DNA of 64,000 bases from Bacteroidota bacterium (GTDB lineage: Bacteria; Bacteroidota; Ignavibacteria; Kryptoniales; JAKASW01). The stretch spans positions 76,750 to 140,749 of the forward strand of contig JAMCXB010000043.1 in assembly GCA_023480735.1 (NCBI GenBank), in the 5' to 3' direction. The position numbers and the translations under genes were made by a program. Below the pieces are notes generated by a model. That model worked only from the letters and a program-made list of their open reading frames with translations, made no database searches and was not told where the DNA came from. Within the stretch, counting starts at the first letter, position 1. Each line of letters starts with the position of its first letter. Below, one piece after another: positions 27,433-38,400 of this stretch.

Positions 27433-28959
27433 ATGTTCGAAACTCATTTCCTTACTTACATAATATTCACTCCGCTTGTCGGGTCTCTCATACTCCTGCT
27501 ATTAGGCAACGAGAAGCTTGTCAAGAGCGTTTCGATATTCTTTGCGGCTGTGACATTTGTATTTTCGGTACTGCTTTATCTGAACTTTGACGCTGCGAAG
27601 CCGGGGTTTCAGTTTGTGGAGTATGTGCCGTGGATCAGCAGCCTGAATGTGGCGTACCATCTTGGCATTGACGGGATATCCTTGCTGCTCATAACACTGA
27701 CGACTTTCCTGACGCTCATAGCTCTTGTGGCCTCCTGGTCTTCGATTGGGAAAAGGGTGAAGGCTTTCAACTTCTTTGTACTCCTTCTTGAAGTAGGAAT
27801 GCTGGGTGTCTTTTCATCCCTCGATCTGTTCCTCTTCTATATTTTTTGGGAGGCAATGTTGATCCCGATGTACTTCATCATCGGCATCTGGGGTCACGAG
27901 AGAAGGGTGTATGCGGCGGTGAAATTCTTCATTTACACGATGTTCGGCAGCTTACTGATGCTTGTCGCAATCATCTGGCTTGGCTATTACGCGAGCACGC
28001 TTCCCGGCGGTCAGTTCACGACGAATCTGGTGGAACTGTATAGGATAGGTCCAACGATCCCGCTTTCCATTCAGACTTGGCTGTTTCTTGCCTTCACTCT
28101 CAGTTTTGCTATTAAAGTCCCGATATTCCCACTCCATACCTGGCTTCCGGATGCTCATACGGAAGCGCCAATGGCCGGCAGTGTCCTGTTGGCAGGAGTG
28201 CTTTTGAAAATGGGGACATACGGACTACTGAGATTTTCGCTTCCCCTTTTCCCGCAGTCTGCCTTCAAGTTTCTTCCGCTAATGGCAATCCTCGCTATTA
28301 TCGGCATCATTTACGGCGCATTCGTTTCAATGGTCCAGAAGGATTTGAAGAAGCTTGTGGCGTATTCCTCTGTTGCCCACCTTGGATTCGTAGTGCTTGG
28401 TATATTCGCCGTCACTGTGGAATCAATACAGGGGTCGGTGATTCAGATGGTGAATCACGGTCTGACTACCGGCGCTTTGTTCCTTCTGGTTGGGATGCTC
28501 TATGACAAGAGACACACGAGGCTGATAAGTGATTTCGGAGGCCTGGCCAGAGTTGTTCCTATCCTGGCTACTTTTTTCATGATAGCAATGTTAGGGTCGG
28601 TAGGACTCCCCGGTTTGAATGGATTCGTCGGAGAGTTTCTCATCCTGGTAGGCTCCTTCAAGAGTGATTTCCTTGGAAGTCAAGCCTATGCAATTGTTGC
28701 GACCAGCGGGATCATCCTTGCCGCGGTCTATCTCTTGTGGATGTACCAGCGCGTGTTTTTCAAGACCGTCGACAAGTCTGAGAATGAGCACATTAAGGAT
28801 CTTAATCTGCGCGAGATATTGGTGCTCTCGGCCATCGTCGTGTTTATAGTGTGGATCGGAGTTCACCCGATGACGTTTCTGTCCAAAAGCGAGCCAGCAG
28901 TGCAAGCACTTGTCGATACTCTGACGAAAGCCAAGATTGGTGCGCTCGCGGCACAGTGA
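27433..28959 (+). CDS. nuoM: NADH-quinone oxidoreductase subunit M
   Basis: YHLGIDGISLLLITLTTFLT, FYIFWEAMLIPMYFIIGIWGHERRVYAAVKFFIYTMFGSLLML, HTWLPDAHTEAPMAGSVLLAGVLLKMGTYGLLRF. Confidence 0.97.
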   Translation: MFETHFLTYIIFTPLVGSLILLLLGNEKLVKSVSIFFAAVTFVFSVLLYLNFDAAKPGFQFVEYVPWISSLNVAYHLGIDGISLLLITLTTFLTLIALVASWSSIGKRVKAFNFFVLLLEVGMLGVFSSLDLFLFYIFWEAMLIPMYFIIGIWGHERRVYAAVKFFIYTMFGSLLMLVAIIWLGYYASTLPGGQFTTNLVELYRIGPTIPLSIQTWLFLAFTLSFAIKVPIFPLHTWLPDAHTEAPMAGSVLLAGVLLKMGTYGLLRFSLPLFPQSAFKFLPLMAILAIIGIIYGAFVSMVQKDLKKLVAYSSVAHLGFVVLGIFAVTVESIQGSVIQMVNHGLTTGALFLLVGMLYDKRHTRLISDFGGLARVVPILATFFMIAMLGSVGLPGLNGFVGEFLILVGSFKSDFLGSQAYAIVATSGIILAAVYLLWMYQRVFFKTVDKSENEHIKDLNLREILVLSAIVVFIVWIGVHPMTFLSKSEPAVQALVDTLTKAKIGALAAQ

Positions 28960-29036
28960 CCGACGATCGAGCAAATGTTGAAAACAGTGCTGCTGTTTAT
29001 TTTGAAAAGCGTAAGGGCGAAGAAGATGGCGATGCG

Positions 29037-29825
29037 ATGGCAAGTTGGCAAGTCTCTCATATCTTTCAATGGATCCGCCCGTCGTTTTTCTCCTGGTTGG
29101 TTATCACTTTTTTAGTTGTCGGAACAACCGGAGGAGCAGCTATGGCTAAGGTTGAAAAAAGAGCATTCAAGTTTGAAACGCTTGATCATTTCAACATTGC
29201 CGCCGATTTTTATTTCGAGTCGATTAAAAGAGAGGTACCTCAACCGTGTGTTGTGCTTGTCCATCAGTTCAATCATAGCAAGGAGCAGTGGGATAACTTT
29301 CCGGAGGAAGTGGTTGCTTTAGGCAATAAGGTTATTTCTTATGATATTCGAGGACACGGAGCTTCAGACAAAGTGAAAGACATGCCGTCGCTACTAAGCG
29401 ATCCTCAGCAGGCGCCTTTTGATTTCGAGGGTCTGCTTCGCTGGATGGCAGGAACCGATGGTGTCAATGTTAACAAAGTGGCAGTGGTCGGAACATCGAT
29501 AGGCGGCTACGTTGCTTGCCTGGCTAACGCCCTTTATCCTGAGAATGTTGAAACGGCAGTCGCAATATCCAGTTCCAAAAAGGGTGTGCTGTCCTTTTTG
29601 CGGCACAAGCCCGGCAAACACCGAATGCGTTCCGTCTTGTACATTGCCGCCAAGGGTGACGGCAGCCATGCGAAAGACGCGGAGGAGCTTGCTAATGATT
29701 ATACTGATGAGCCGAAAGAAGTGAAGATATATGATGGTGTCTCCGGTCACGGTATAAATCTGATAAACGAGAGACCAGAGATTAAAAGCGTTATTATAGA
29801 TTGGTTAAAGAGAAATCTGAAGTGA
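29037..29825 (+). CDS. alpha/beta hydrolase with N-terminal signal/TM segment
   Basis: CVVLVHQFNHSKEQWDNFPEEVVALGNKVISYDIRGHGAS, nucleophile elbow VVGTSIGGYVA, KIYDGVSGHGINL. Confidence 0.88.
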   Translation: MASWQVSHIFQWIRPSFFSWLVITFLVVGTTGGAAMAKVEKRAFKFETLDHFNIAADFYFESIKREVPQPCVVLVHQFNHSKEQWDNFPEEVVALGNKVISYDIRGHGASDKVKDMPSLLSDPQQAPFDFEGLLRWMAGTDGVNVNKVAVVGTSIGGYVACLANALYPENVETAVAISSSKKGVLSFLRHKPGKHRMRSVLYIAAKGDGSHAKDAEELANDYTDEPKEVKIYDGVSGHGINLINERPEIKSVIIDWLKRNLK

Positions 29826-29861
29826 GCTTAGTAACATTCTACCGGTTAACACCGGGATTCC

Positions 29862-31301
29862 ATGGAGAGAAAGACAATGCCTTTTAACTATAGTGATGTG
29901 ATCGCAGTCAGTCCAATACTTTTCTTAAGTGCCTTTTCGATGGTGCTGCTGGTTGTGGATGCTACTGTGAAGAAGCCGGCGAACCTTGCCTACTGGTTGA
30001 CTCTGCTCGGGCTGATCGTAACCGGGATATTTACGGTAAACACGTATTATGCTTCCGGCAACGCGTTCAACGGTATGGTGTTCACCGGACGTTTTCCAGC
30101 CTTCTTCGAGATTGTATTCCTGTTCAGTGCCGGGTTGAGCGTGCTTCTGTCGAAACCGTATCTCGAAAAAGAACGGTTGCACTTAGGTGAGTACTATACG
30201 CTTATCGTGTTCGCAACGATAGGGATGATGCTGATGGCCAGCGCCCGTGATTTGATGGTGCTCTTCCTCGGGCTGGAACTTATGTCGATTAGCCTGTATG
30301 TTCTTGCCGGTTATGCACGCAGCGATGCGAAGTCAAACGAAGCCTCACTGAAGTATTTTCTGCTTGGTGCTTTCGCGACAGGATTTTTCCTCTACGGAAT
30401 ATCCTTGGTATATGGAGCCAGCGGCACGACAAATCTTGCGATAATTCTTCAGAACTTTTCTTCTCTTGAGAATAGCCCGCTCCTTTGGGTGGGCGCGGCG
30501 TTAATACTTATCGGATTGAGCTTCAAAATCTCCGCAGTTCCGTTTCACATGTGGGTACCTGACGTTTACGAGGGATCTCCGACGACGATCTCAGGCTTCA
30601 TGTCAACCGGAAGCAAGGCTGCGGCTTTTGCGGCACTCGTTATTCTCTTCAGTTATTCGGTACACCCGTCATGGCAGCTTCAACTGGTGATTGCATACCT
30701 GGCGGCGTTTACGATGGTTCTGGGCAACCTTATAGCACTGGTACAGCAGAATATAAAACGGATGCTTGCCTATTCCAGTATCGCGCACGCCGGATATGCT
30801 TTGGTCGGTATTGCCGCGGCAAATAGCATGGGGAGAACCGGAGTGCTTTACTACATGCTCGCCTATACTTTCATGCAGATAGGGGCCTTTGGGGTAGTGT
30901 CCATTCTCGAGAGCAAGGAAGGTAAGTACCTGAACATTTCCGATTACGAAGGCCTGGCCCACAGGCATCCGTTCATAGCGGCGCTGATGGCGCTGTTCAT
31001 GTTCTCACTCGCCGGTATTCCTCCGTTCGCGGGATTCTTCGGAAAGTACTATCTCTTTGCCTCAGCTGTGACGGCAAATATGACTTGGCTCGCCATAGTC
31101 GGTGTGCTTGCGAGCGTCGTCTCCGTGTATTTCTACATAAACGTCGTGGTGAACATGTATTTCAAAGAATCGCCTGAGGGGAGCGCACAAGTTGCAATTT
31201 CAAAGCTTGGAGCCACGGCTCTGGTCATTGCAGCGGCTGCAGTGATTGAACTTGGATTGACTCCTGGATACATTGTTGCACTGACTCAGCGGTTGTTTTA
31301 G
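29862..31301 (+). CDS. nuoN: NADH-quinone oxidoreductase subunit N (start possibly 29877)
   Basis: FLGLELMSISLYVLAGYARSDAKSNEASLKYFLLGAFATGFFLYGISLVYGASGTTNL, FHMWVPDVYEGSPTTISGFMSTGSKAAAF. Confidence 0.96.
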   Translation: MERKTMPFNYSDVIAVSPILFLSAFSMVLLVVDATVKKPANLAYWLTLLGLIVTGIFTVNTYYASGNAFNGMVFTGRFPAFFEIVFLFSAGLSVLLSKPYLEKERLHLGEYYTLIVFATIGMMLMASARDLMVLFLGLELMSISLYVLAGYARSDAKSNEASLKYFLLGAFATGFFLYGISLVYGASGTTNLAIILQNFSSLENSPLLWVGAALILIGLSFKISAVPFHMWVPDVYEGSPTTISGFMSTGSKAAAFAALVILFSYSVHPSWQLQLVIAYLAAFTMVLGNLIALVQQNIKRMLAYSSIAHAGYALVGIAAANSMGRTGVLYYMLAYTFMQIGAFGVVSILESKEGKYLNISDYEGLAHRHPFIAALMALFMFSLAGIPPFAGFFGKYYLFASAVTANMTWLAIVGVLASVVSVYFYINVVVNMYFKESPEGSAQVAISKLGATALVIAAAAVIELGLTPGYIVALTQRLF

Positions 31302-31329
31302 ATTAGGAGGACAGGTTCGAGTGTTTGAG

Positions 31330-31355
31330 GCCGCTTCTATTTTGAGGCGGCTTTT
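31330..31355 (+). terminator. putative Rho-independent terminator after nuoN
   Basis: GCCGCTTctattttgAGGCGGC stem (one G-U) followed by TTTTCT. Confidence 0.65.
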
Positions 31356-31376
31356 CTATATTTGTAAGGAGACGAA

Positions 31377-32963
31377 ATGGATTATCTATTGACATCGGAT
31401 GAAATGAGGGAATGTGACCGGGAATCAGTTCAGACCGGAAAGGTCAGCGGAAACTCGTTGATGGAGAAGGCAAGTCTCGGGGTGGCCAAAGTTGCCACTC
31501 GGCTTCTCGGTGATGTTCGCGGGAAACGAATTGCAGTCCTGTGCGGCAAGGGAAACAACGGAGGAGACGGGTTTGGTGCCTCTTTCTATCTTTCTCAAAT
31601 GGGAGCCGGCGTAACCCTTCTCTTGATCGAAAAACCCGAAGAAATATCGGGTGACGCGAAGATATTCTATGATAAGCTGAATCACCTTCCTCCTGACGAA
31701 GGCAGCGTTGAAATTCTGGAAATTGAGGGAGACGCAGGGACGCCGTCATTGGATGATTACAACCTGGTAATAGACGCTGTTCTCGGAACAGGATTGAGCG
31801 GTGACCCGAAGGAGGCGGCTCAAAAGGCTATCGATATGATGCTTCAGACCCGGACTCCTGTGCTTGCTGTGGATATTCCCACGGGGTTGAATTCAAATAG
31901 CGGGATGGTGTATACAACGGCTCCAACTGCTGCAGCAACTGCCACGATGGGAAGTCTGAAGCGAGGTCTGCTTATGAATGACGGCAAAGAAAAGTGTGGA
32001 AAGGTCTTTGTCGTAGACATCGGCATGCCGAAAGATCTCGCCGCGTTCAAGGAAGTCAATACATTTGTTGTAGGGTGTGAAGATGTAAGGATGATGCTTC
32101 CACGACGCAGAGCCGAGACACACAAACATGCCGTAGGGAAGATCTTTGGGCTGGTCGGTTCAGTCGGTTTGACGGGTGCTGGTGTTATGGTGGGGCAGGC
32201 GGCGATGAGGGCTGGAGCGGGCGCAGTCGTCCTCGGAGTCCCATCGGACCTGAACCCAATCTTTGAAAGCAAACTCACAGAGGTAATGACAATCCCTCTG
32301 CCTCAAACGGCCGACGGGAGCCTTTCACTCGCAGTGTTGCTCCAAGTGCAGAAGAATCTTGGCTGGGCGGACGCACTCGTTATTGGGCCCGGTATATCAC
32401 GAAACCAGGAGACTGCACAGCTGGTAGCTAAACTGATTAGAAGCTACGATGGGACGATTCTAATCGATGCGGACGGTCTGAATGCGATAGCTGATCAGGC
32501 CGGGATCCTTCAAGAAACCCATGCGGAGATTATCTTAACCCCGCATCATGGCGAGTTCAGTCGTCTCTCGAAATTTTCGGTTGAAGAAATTGCAAGAGAT
32601 CGCGTGGAATTGGCCCGGAGGTATGCGAAGGAGAATAAAGTCACACTGGTGCTCAAAGGATCACCGACGGTAATCGCCTCGAAAGAGGGGAAGGTATACG
32701 TAAGTACACACGGAAATCCGGGTATGGCCACGGCAGGTTCCGGCGATGTGCTCACGGGTATCATAGCGGCAATGCTGGGACAGAAGCTTAGTCCCGTGGA
32801 TTCAGCAATCGCGGGTGCTTACCTGCACAGCGTTGCCGGAGACGTCGCCCTCGAGTCGAAGGGGGTGTACTCTTTAATCGCTACCGACATAATAGAATCC
32901 CTGCCGGAGGCTTTCAAGAGAATTAGAAATGGAGACGTTTTTGAGTTCGAAAGAATATCCTGA
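31377..32963 (+). CDS. nnrDE: bifunctional NAD(P)H-hydrate epimerase / ADP-dependent dehydratase
   Basis: Epimerase: VLCGKGNNGGDGFGASFYL; dehydratase: GPGISRNQETAQLV, ILTPHHGEFSRL, VVLKGSPTVIA-like, GNPGMATAGSGDVLTGIIAAMLGQ. Confidence 0.96.
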   Translation: MDYLLTSDEMRECDRESVQTGKVSGNSLMEKASLGVAKVATRLLGDVRGKRIAVLCGKGNNGGDGFGASFYLSQMGAGVTLLLIEKPEEISGDAKIFYDKLNHLPPDEGSVEILEIEGDAGTPSLDDYNLVIDAVLGTGLSGDPKEAAQKAIDMMLQTRTPVLAVDIPTGLNSNSGMVYTTAPTAAATATMGSLKRGLLMNDGKEKCGKVFVVDIGMPKDLAAFKEVNTFVVGCEDVRMMLPRRRAETHKHAVGKIFGLVGSVGLTGAGVMVGQAAMRAGAGAVVLGVPSDLNPIFESKLTEVMTIPLPQTADGSLSLAVLLQVQKNLGWADALVIGPGISRNQETAQLVAKLIRSYDGTILIDADGLNAIADQAGILQETHAEIILTPHHGEFSRLSKFSVEEIARDRVELARRYAKENKVTLVLKGSPTVIASKEGKVYVSTHGNPGMATAGSGDVLTGIIAAMLGQKLSPVDSAIAGAYLHSVAGDVALESKGVYSLIATDIIESLPEAFKRIRNGDVFEFERIS

Positions 32964-33354
32964 CTTCGTGAAATTTCAGCTCCCCGCGTTAGTATGGATG
33001 GCTTTGATTTTCTCTTTGTCCTGTGTCCCGGGGTCAGACATTGCGCCGATGGAATTTCCTTACGCACATCTCATCGCTCATACAATGCTTTATGGTGTGC
33101 TCTACTATTTTGCATACAGGGCCATGAAATTCCAGGAATACATCAGGTGGTTAAATGAATTCAGTCTTGTAATTGCATTGTTGTTTGTTATGCTTTACGG
33201 CGCGAGCGATGAGTTTCACCAATCCTTTGTGCCCGGGAGGACTGAGGAGTTCAAGGATTTCGCAATTGACGTTGGTGCAGCCATAATTGTACTCGCAGCC
33301 ATTGTAATCAAAGACAAGTTCCGGCTTGACAAGAAAAAATTGAAGGAGTCTTGA
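32929..33354 (+). CDS. VanZ-like family membrane protein
   Basis: HTMLYGVLYYFAYRA...LLFVMLYGASDEFHQSFVPGRTEEFKDFAIDVGAAI. Confidence 0.92.
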   Translation: METFLSSKEYPDFVKFQLPALVWMALIFSLSCVPGSDIAPMEFPYAHLIAHTMLYGVLYYFAYRAMKFQEYIRWLNEFSLVIALLFVMLYGASDEFHQSFVPGRTEEFKDFAIDVGAAIIVLAAIVIKDKFRLDKKKLKES

Positions 33355-33427
33355 GCGGAAGGTAGCCTACATGAATGTCACTGTCGATCCACCTACTATA
33401 CCTTCTTTTCTCAGCCGCTGATTTTGT

Positions 33428-34633
33428 ATGATGCTTGAAATCATTGTGTTCAGCCTCTCATTGGTTTTGATCGCCTGTTTTGAAGGCGCGGAGACTTCTT
33501 TTGTCTCATCGGACAAAGTTGCGCTAATTGTCGATAGGCACACGACATTCCGATTCAAATCTGCCTTCTTCTTCCTACAGAACAATGAACTCTTCTTTGC
33601 TACCGTGGTTGTGGCCACCAATCTGTTTATGACGCTCTTCTCGTTAGCGGCAGAAATTCTCTTTCATGAGAATATGCACCTGGATATGCCCATTGTTCTA
33701 TTGCTCACCACTGTAGTTGGATTCCTTTTTGGAGAGTTGATACCCAAAAGCCTTGCACTCGAGCGTTCCGAGACAGCTGCCAAGATTCTGATGCCCGTCG
33801 TAAATTCTTTCTATATCGTCGCACGACCGGTAGTGAAGCTAACGGCCAAAGTGTCGACTCTTGTGGCGGGGATCTTCTTCAGTCCTTCTTCGAAACCGGC
33901 AATCTTTCAGAGGCGAGACGTCTACCGCTTTCTGGGGAACTCTGTAGGTGGGGGGTATCTCGATAAAATAGAGTCCGACATGATTCGTAAGCTGATCGCG
34001 AATGCCGGACTCCCGGTAAGAAATATCGCTGTACCGAGGACCGACATTGTGGCGGCACGGCTCGGGACGGGCATTAACAAGGTTCGCGAATTGTTGGAAA
34101 AGACCGGGAAGACGAAAGTGGTCGTTTACGACTCTTCAATAGACAACATAGTTGGTGTCGTTTATGCGAAAGACATCTTTAGAGAAGTCGAAAAAATCGA
34201 CCAATTAGTGGGCGACGTACTGTTTGTACCCGAGAATATATCTGTCATCGATCTTCTCGATGAGTTCAGGACTGAGAAGATATATATTGCAATCTTGATC
34301 GACGAATTCGGAGGGACTTCAGGACTCGTCACCTCGTCCGATGTGATGGAATTATTCCTTGGTGAAGTTGCGATCAGGAATAGTGAAGAGAAAATTAAAA
34401 GGTTGAGTGCGAAACAATATTTGTTGAAGGGAAATACTGAAGTCTCAGAAGTTGAGAATATATTGAAGATCAGACTTCCGGTGGGAGAATATGCCACAAT
34501 GGCCGGCCTATTGATTGCATATCTGGGAAGAATACCTTTGAGAGGAGAGAAAATTCTCCTCGGCCACGTCGAGATTCTGGTCCTGGAAAGCGATGGCAAA
34601 AGGCTGGACAAGCTGAAAGTCACGATAAAGTAA
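33428..34633 (+). CDS. hemolysin C/CorC/CNNM family protein (DUF21 + CBS)
   Basis: Four-TM DUF21 N-terminus, FLFGELIPKSLALE, PRTDIVAAR, VVGVVYAKDIF, IAILIDEFGGTSGLVTSSDVMELFLGE. Confidence 0.93.
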   Translation: MMLEIIVFSLSLVLIACFEGAETSFVSSDKVALIVDRHTTFRFKSAFFFLQNNELFFATVVVATNLFMTLFSLAAEILFHENMHLDMPIVLLLTTVVGFLFGELIPKSLALERSETAAKILMPVVNSFYIVARPVVKLTAKVSTLVAGIFFSPSSKPAIFQRRDVYRFLGNSVGGGYLDKIESDMIRKLIANAGLPVRNIAVPRTDIVAARLGTGINKVRELLEKTGKTKVVVYDSSIDNIVGVVYAKDIFREVEKIDQLVGDVLFVPENISVIDLLDEFRTEKIYIAILIDEFGGTSGLVTSSDVMELFLGEVAIRNSEEKIKRLSAKQYLLKGNTEVSEVENILKIRLPVGEYATMAGLLIAYLGRIPLRGEKILLGHVEILVLESDGKRLDKLKVTIK

Positions 34634-35488
34634 TTACCCTGTACGAACACCCGGCTGTGACCGACGACAGGATACTGCGTCTAATTAAATCGAAGCCTTT
34701 GGAAACTGTTTTTGGTGCAAGTCTGTTGATTCCTCTGGACTATTCCGGCGTGATAAATATGCGGCCTTATTTCTTAAATGGAGTGGAGCGAAAAACAGGA
34801 GGTGCCTGTCCGCTCTAAATTGAAGAAATCGCATCTTTTCCCCCTGAAGATCGCCTTTTACGGCTCTGCGGAATACCGTTGCTGCAATGCCATACATCCC
34901 TTGGAAGAGATCGGCACAAATCCACTCAAAAAGAGAGTCTTCCCGTTTCCATTTAACGACTTGGGCATTGGAAAGTCTCAGCGATTGCGAGAGATGACTT
35001 GCAGAGTTCAAGGCAGCATAATTATGATTAAGGGAAATGAAAATGCCATGAATATGACGAGAGTATTTCAATCATAATATGCCGGAGTGGAATAAACCTG
35101 CTGGAAGAGCCAACGTCTCACAAATCAAAATGCAATGTGGATACCGTTGAGACATCGAGTACCGAAACACGATTGCGGCCAACAAGGTGGTGTTTGTTTC
35201 TTCATAAGTTTGTTGCGATTATGAAGAAAATATTAGAAATAGAGTATTCGTTCAGACATAGAGAGTTTATGTTGGGCAGCAAAGGGCTGGATGATCGAGA
35301 GATAATCGAAAGAGGAATGCGGGTTGTGAAAGTATATGGAAAAACTAATCCTTATATCCGGAACGTTAACGCTTTGATTGCAGTCTGTGGTTTGTTTAAT
35401 CATACGATCAGGAGGCAGTCATGGAAAGCGTTGACGACTTGCTGCTGGTAATTGTTGCACATTTTTACATCTAATTCAAAGGGATGCT

Positions 35489-38400
35489 ATGAGAAAGATT
35501 GTCTTCGCCCTGATTGCGTTCGCTCTTGTGCCCACGGCTTTCGCACAACAGTTCGGACAAAACAAGGTCCACTATGTTGATTTCAAATGGGAATACATAG
35601 AGTCCCCCCATTTCAATGTGTATTTCACGCGCGGAGGGTATCAACTGGCCCAGTTCGTCGCGGTCGAAGCCGAAAGCTCTTTGACATCGATTTGTACCAG
35701 CTTCCATTATCAAATAAACAAGCGTATCAACATTGCCGTCTTCAACTCTCATAATGATTTTCAGCAGAACAATATTGTCCCTGAATTCCTTCCGGAAGGC
35801 ACGGGCGGCGTGACGGAATTGTACAAGAACAGGGTTGTGTTGCCATGGGAAGGTGATTTGAGCCTGATGCGTCATGTTACGCACCACGAACTTGTGCACG
35901 CCGTGTTTGATGAGATGTTTTATGGCGGTTCGGTCCAATCGATAATTGAACACAATATCACATTCCATATACCGACATGGTTCAACGAGGGCATGGCACA
36001 ATACCAGTCGCTGAATCACTGGGAAGTGACATCCGACCAGTTTCTCCTTGATGCTACTGTAAACGGCTATATGCCGCCGATCCCTTATCTCAACGGTTAT
36101 CTTGACTACCCAGGGGGTGAATCGGTGTGGCACTTCATAGATGTAAGATATGGCCATGAAAAGGTGGGCGAAATTGTAAATGCTGTGCGCGCTACGATGA
36201 GCGTAAACAGAGGCTTCGAACGAGCCATAGGATTGAATCTCAATCAACTCTCAGATCAGTGGCAGAAGTACAATCGGGACCAGTATTTCCCTGAAGTCGC
36301 ATTGAGACAATCACTTGATAAGTTTGCACAAAGGGTGACCGATCACAGAAAGGGCGGCGGGTCATATAATACGAGCCCGGTAATCTCTCCCGATGGTTCT
36401 CAGGTTGCGTTCATCACCGATAGGAGCGGTTATTTTGATATAGTCGTTGCATCCACCGTCACCGGCAGAATAACGCGCACATTGGTCAAGGGAAGTAGAA
36501 CGGCTAACTTCGAAGAACTTCATATACTGACTCCCGGCATCGCCTGGACGCCCGATGGGAAATATATCGCAGTCGCCTCGAAGACCGGTGAACACGATAA
36601 GATTTCGCTTATAAATGCCAGCACCGGAAAGGCAAGAGAGCTGCCTGGGATTGAATTCCCTGGGATCGACGGGATAGACTTCTCGCCCAACGGGGAAGAG
36701 CTGGCGATATCGGCATACAAGCCGCTCCAGTCCGACATTTACGTTTACAATATGAAAACACATGAACTCCGGAACCTGACGAACGATATCTTCACCGACC
36801 AGGATCCTCATTGGTCTGTCGATGGAAAGGAAATTTACTTCGCATCCGATCGCGGTGATAGCCTTTACCAGCATAGTGATCCGTTGAAGCTGGCACACTG
36901 GGCCGCGGGGAATCCTCTTGATATTTTTTCGATCGATGTCGCGACCGGCCAGATAAAGAGGCTCACTCACACTAACTTTCCAAACATTCCGAATGTCGTT
37001 CCGCATGGCGGCGACAACACTTATCCTCTTCCCACGCCGGACGGAAAAGGCTTGATATTTGAATCCAGCAGGAATGGAATCGACAATCTGTACTATCTCG
37101 ACTTTGCAACGGGAAATCAGACGGCGCTCACGAATTCTCTTTATGGAATAAACGAACCTTCTCTTTCGCGGGACGGCCAGAAGCTTGCGTTTACTGCGCT
37201 GAATTACGGAGGCTACGATGTGTTCACCATGGATTTGCCTCTCACTCACGAGTTGAAGGGCAAGCTGGTCCCGACAAACTACGTTAAGGGCTTCCTCTCA
37301 AAAAGGGAGGAAATTACGGTGAAGGCACCGGCCGATACCAGTAAGACAGAATCCGCTACGTCACTTTATGGAGCATCATTGACTTCTGATTTCAGCCATT
37401 ATGTATTCGCTCCGGAATATGAGAGCCATTACACCAAACCTAAAGCGTCGCCATTCGCTTTGAAGGGAAATGTCGATTCTTCCGGTAAGTTTATTCCTTT
37501 TCCTTACAAAATCGATTTTACACCTGACATCCTGACCGGAGGGGCCGGTTTCAACACGCTCTACGGTTTTCAGGGTGCTACCGAGCTTGCGTTCAGCGAT
37601 ATGCTCGGCAACAATGAGATAGACCTGTACACTGATTTTGTCATCGACCTGCAGAACAGCGACTATGCGCTCTCTTATCAGAATCTTGCTTCTAGGATTA
37701 ATTTTGGTTTGACGCTCCTTCACACCGCGAATTTCCTATATCTCTTCGACAATGCGACGGGAAACTTTGAGTTAAACCGCTTCCAGTCGACGGTAGGCCA
37801 ACTCTCGATGTCGCGCCCGTTCGATAGGTTCCATCGCCTCGATTTCAACCTTGCCTATCTCGGGATTTCGCGGCAGAATTTGGACAATCCATCGGATTCA
37901 GGTTCCACGGCGAATGCCATTCTGACATCTCTGAGTTACGTGGGTGACAACAGCCTCGAAGGATACTTTTCACCGGTCAACGGAACCAGGTACAATCTCA
38001 CGTTGACATACGTCCCGAAGATATCGCCGGCTTTCCTGGGCTTCCTTACCGGGCAGTTCGATTACAGGACATATCTTCCGTTTCTCGATGAAAACGTATT
38101 TGCCTTTCGAGCCTCGGGCGCGGCCAGCGTCGGTGCCAATCCGCAAAAGTTCTTCATGGGCGGCGTGAGCAACTGGATAAACATAAATTATTCTTCCTTG
38201 AACATTCCAATCAGCTCCGTTGGAGATTATGCCTTCCTGACTCCTGTATTTCCGCTTCGAGGTTACGAATTCAATACTCAACTTGGAACCAAGTACTTTC
38301 TGATGAACGCCGAGGTCAGATTCCCGCTAGTTAGATATTTCGTACCCGGGCTGATTCCAATCTTACTCGATAACATTGAAGGAGTGATTTTCACCGATGC

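Noticed and set aside
36362-37249. 295-aa minus-strand ORF
   Set aside because: Antisense to the PD40 propeller region; shadow ORF.
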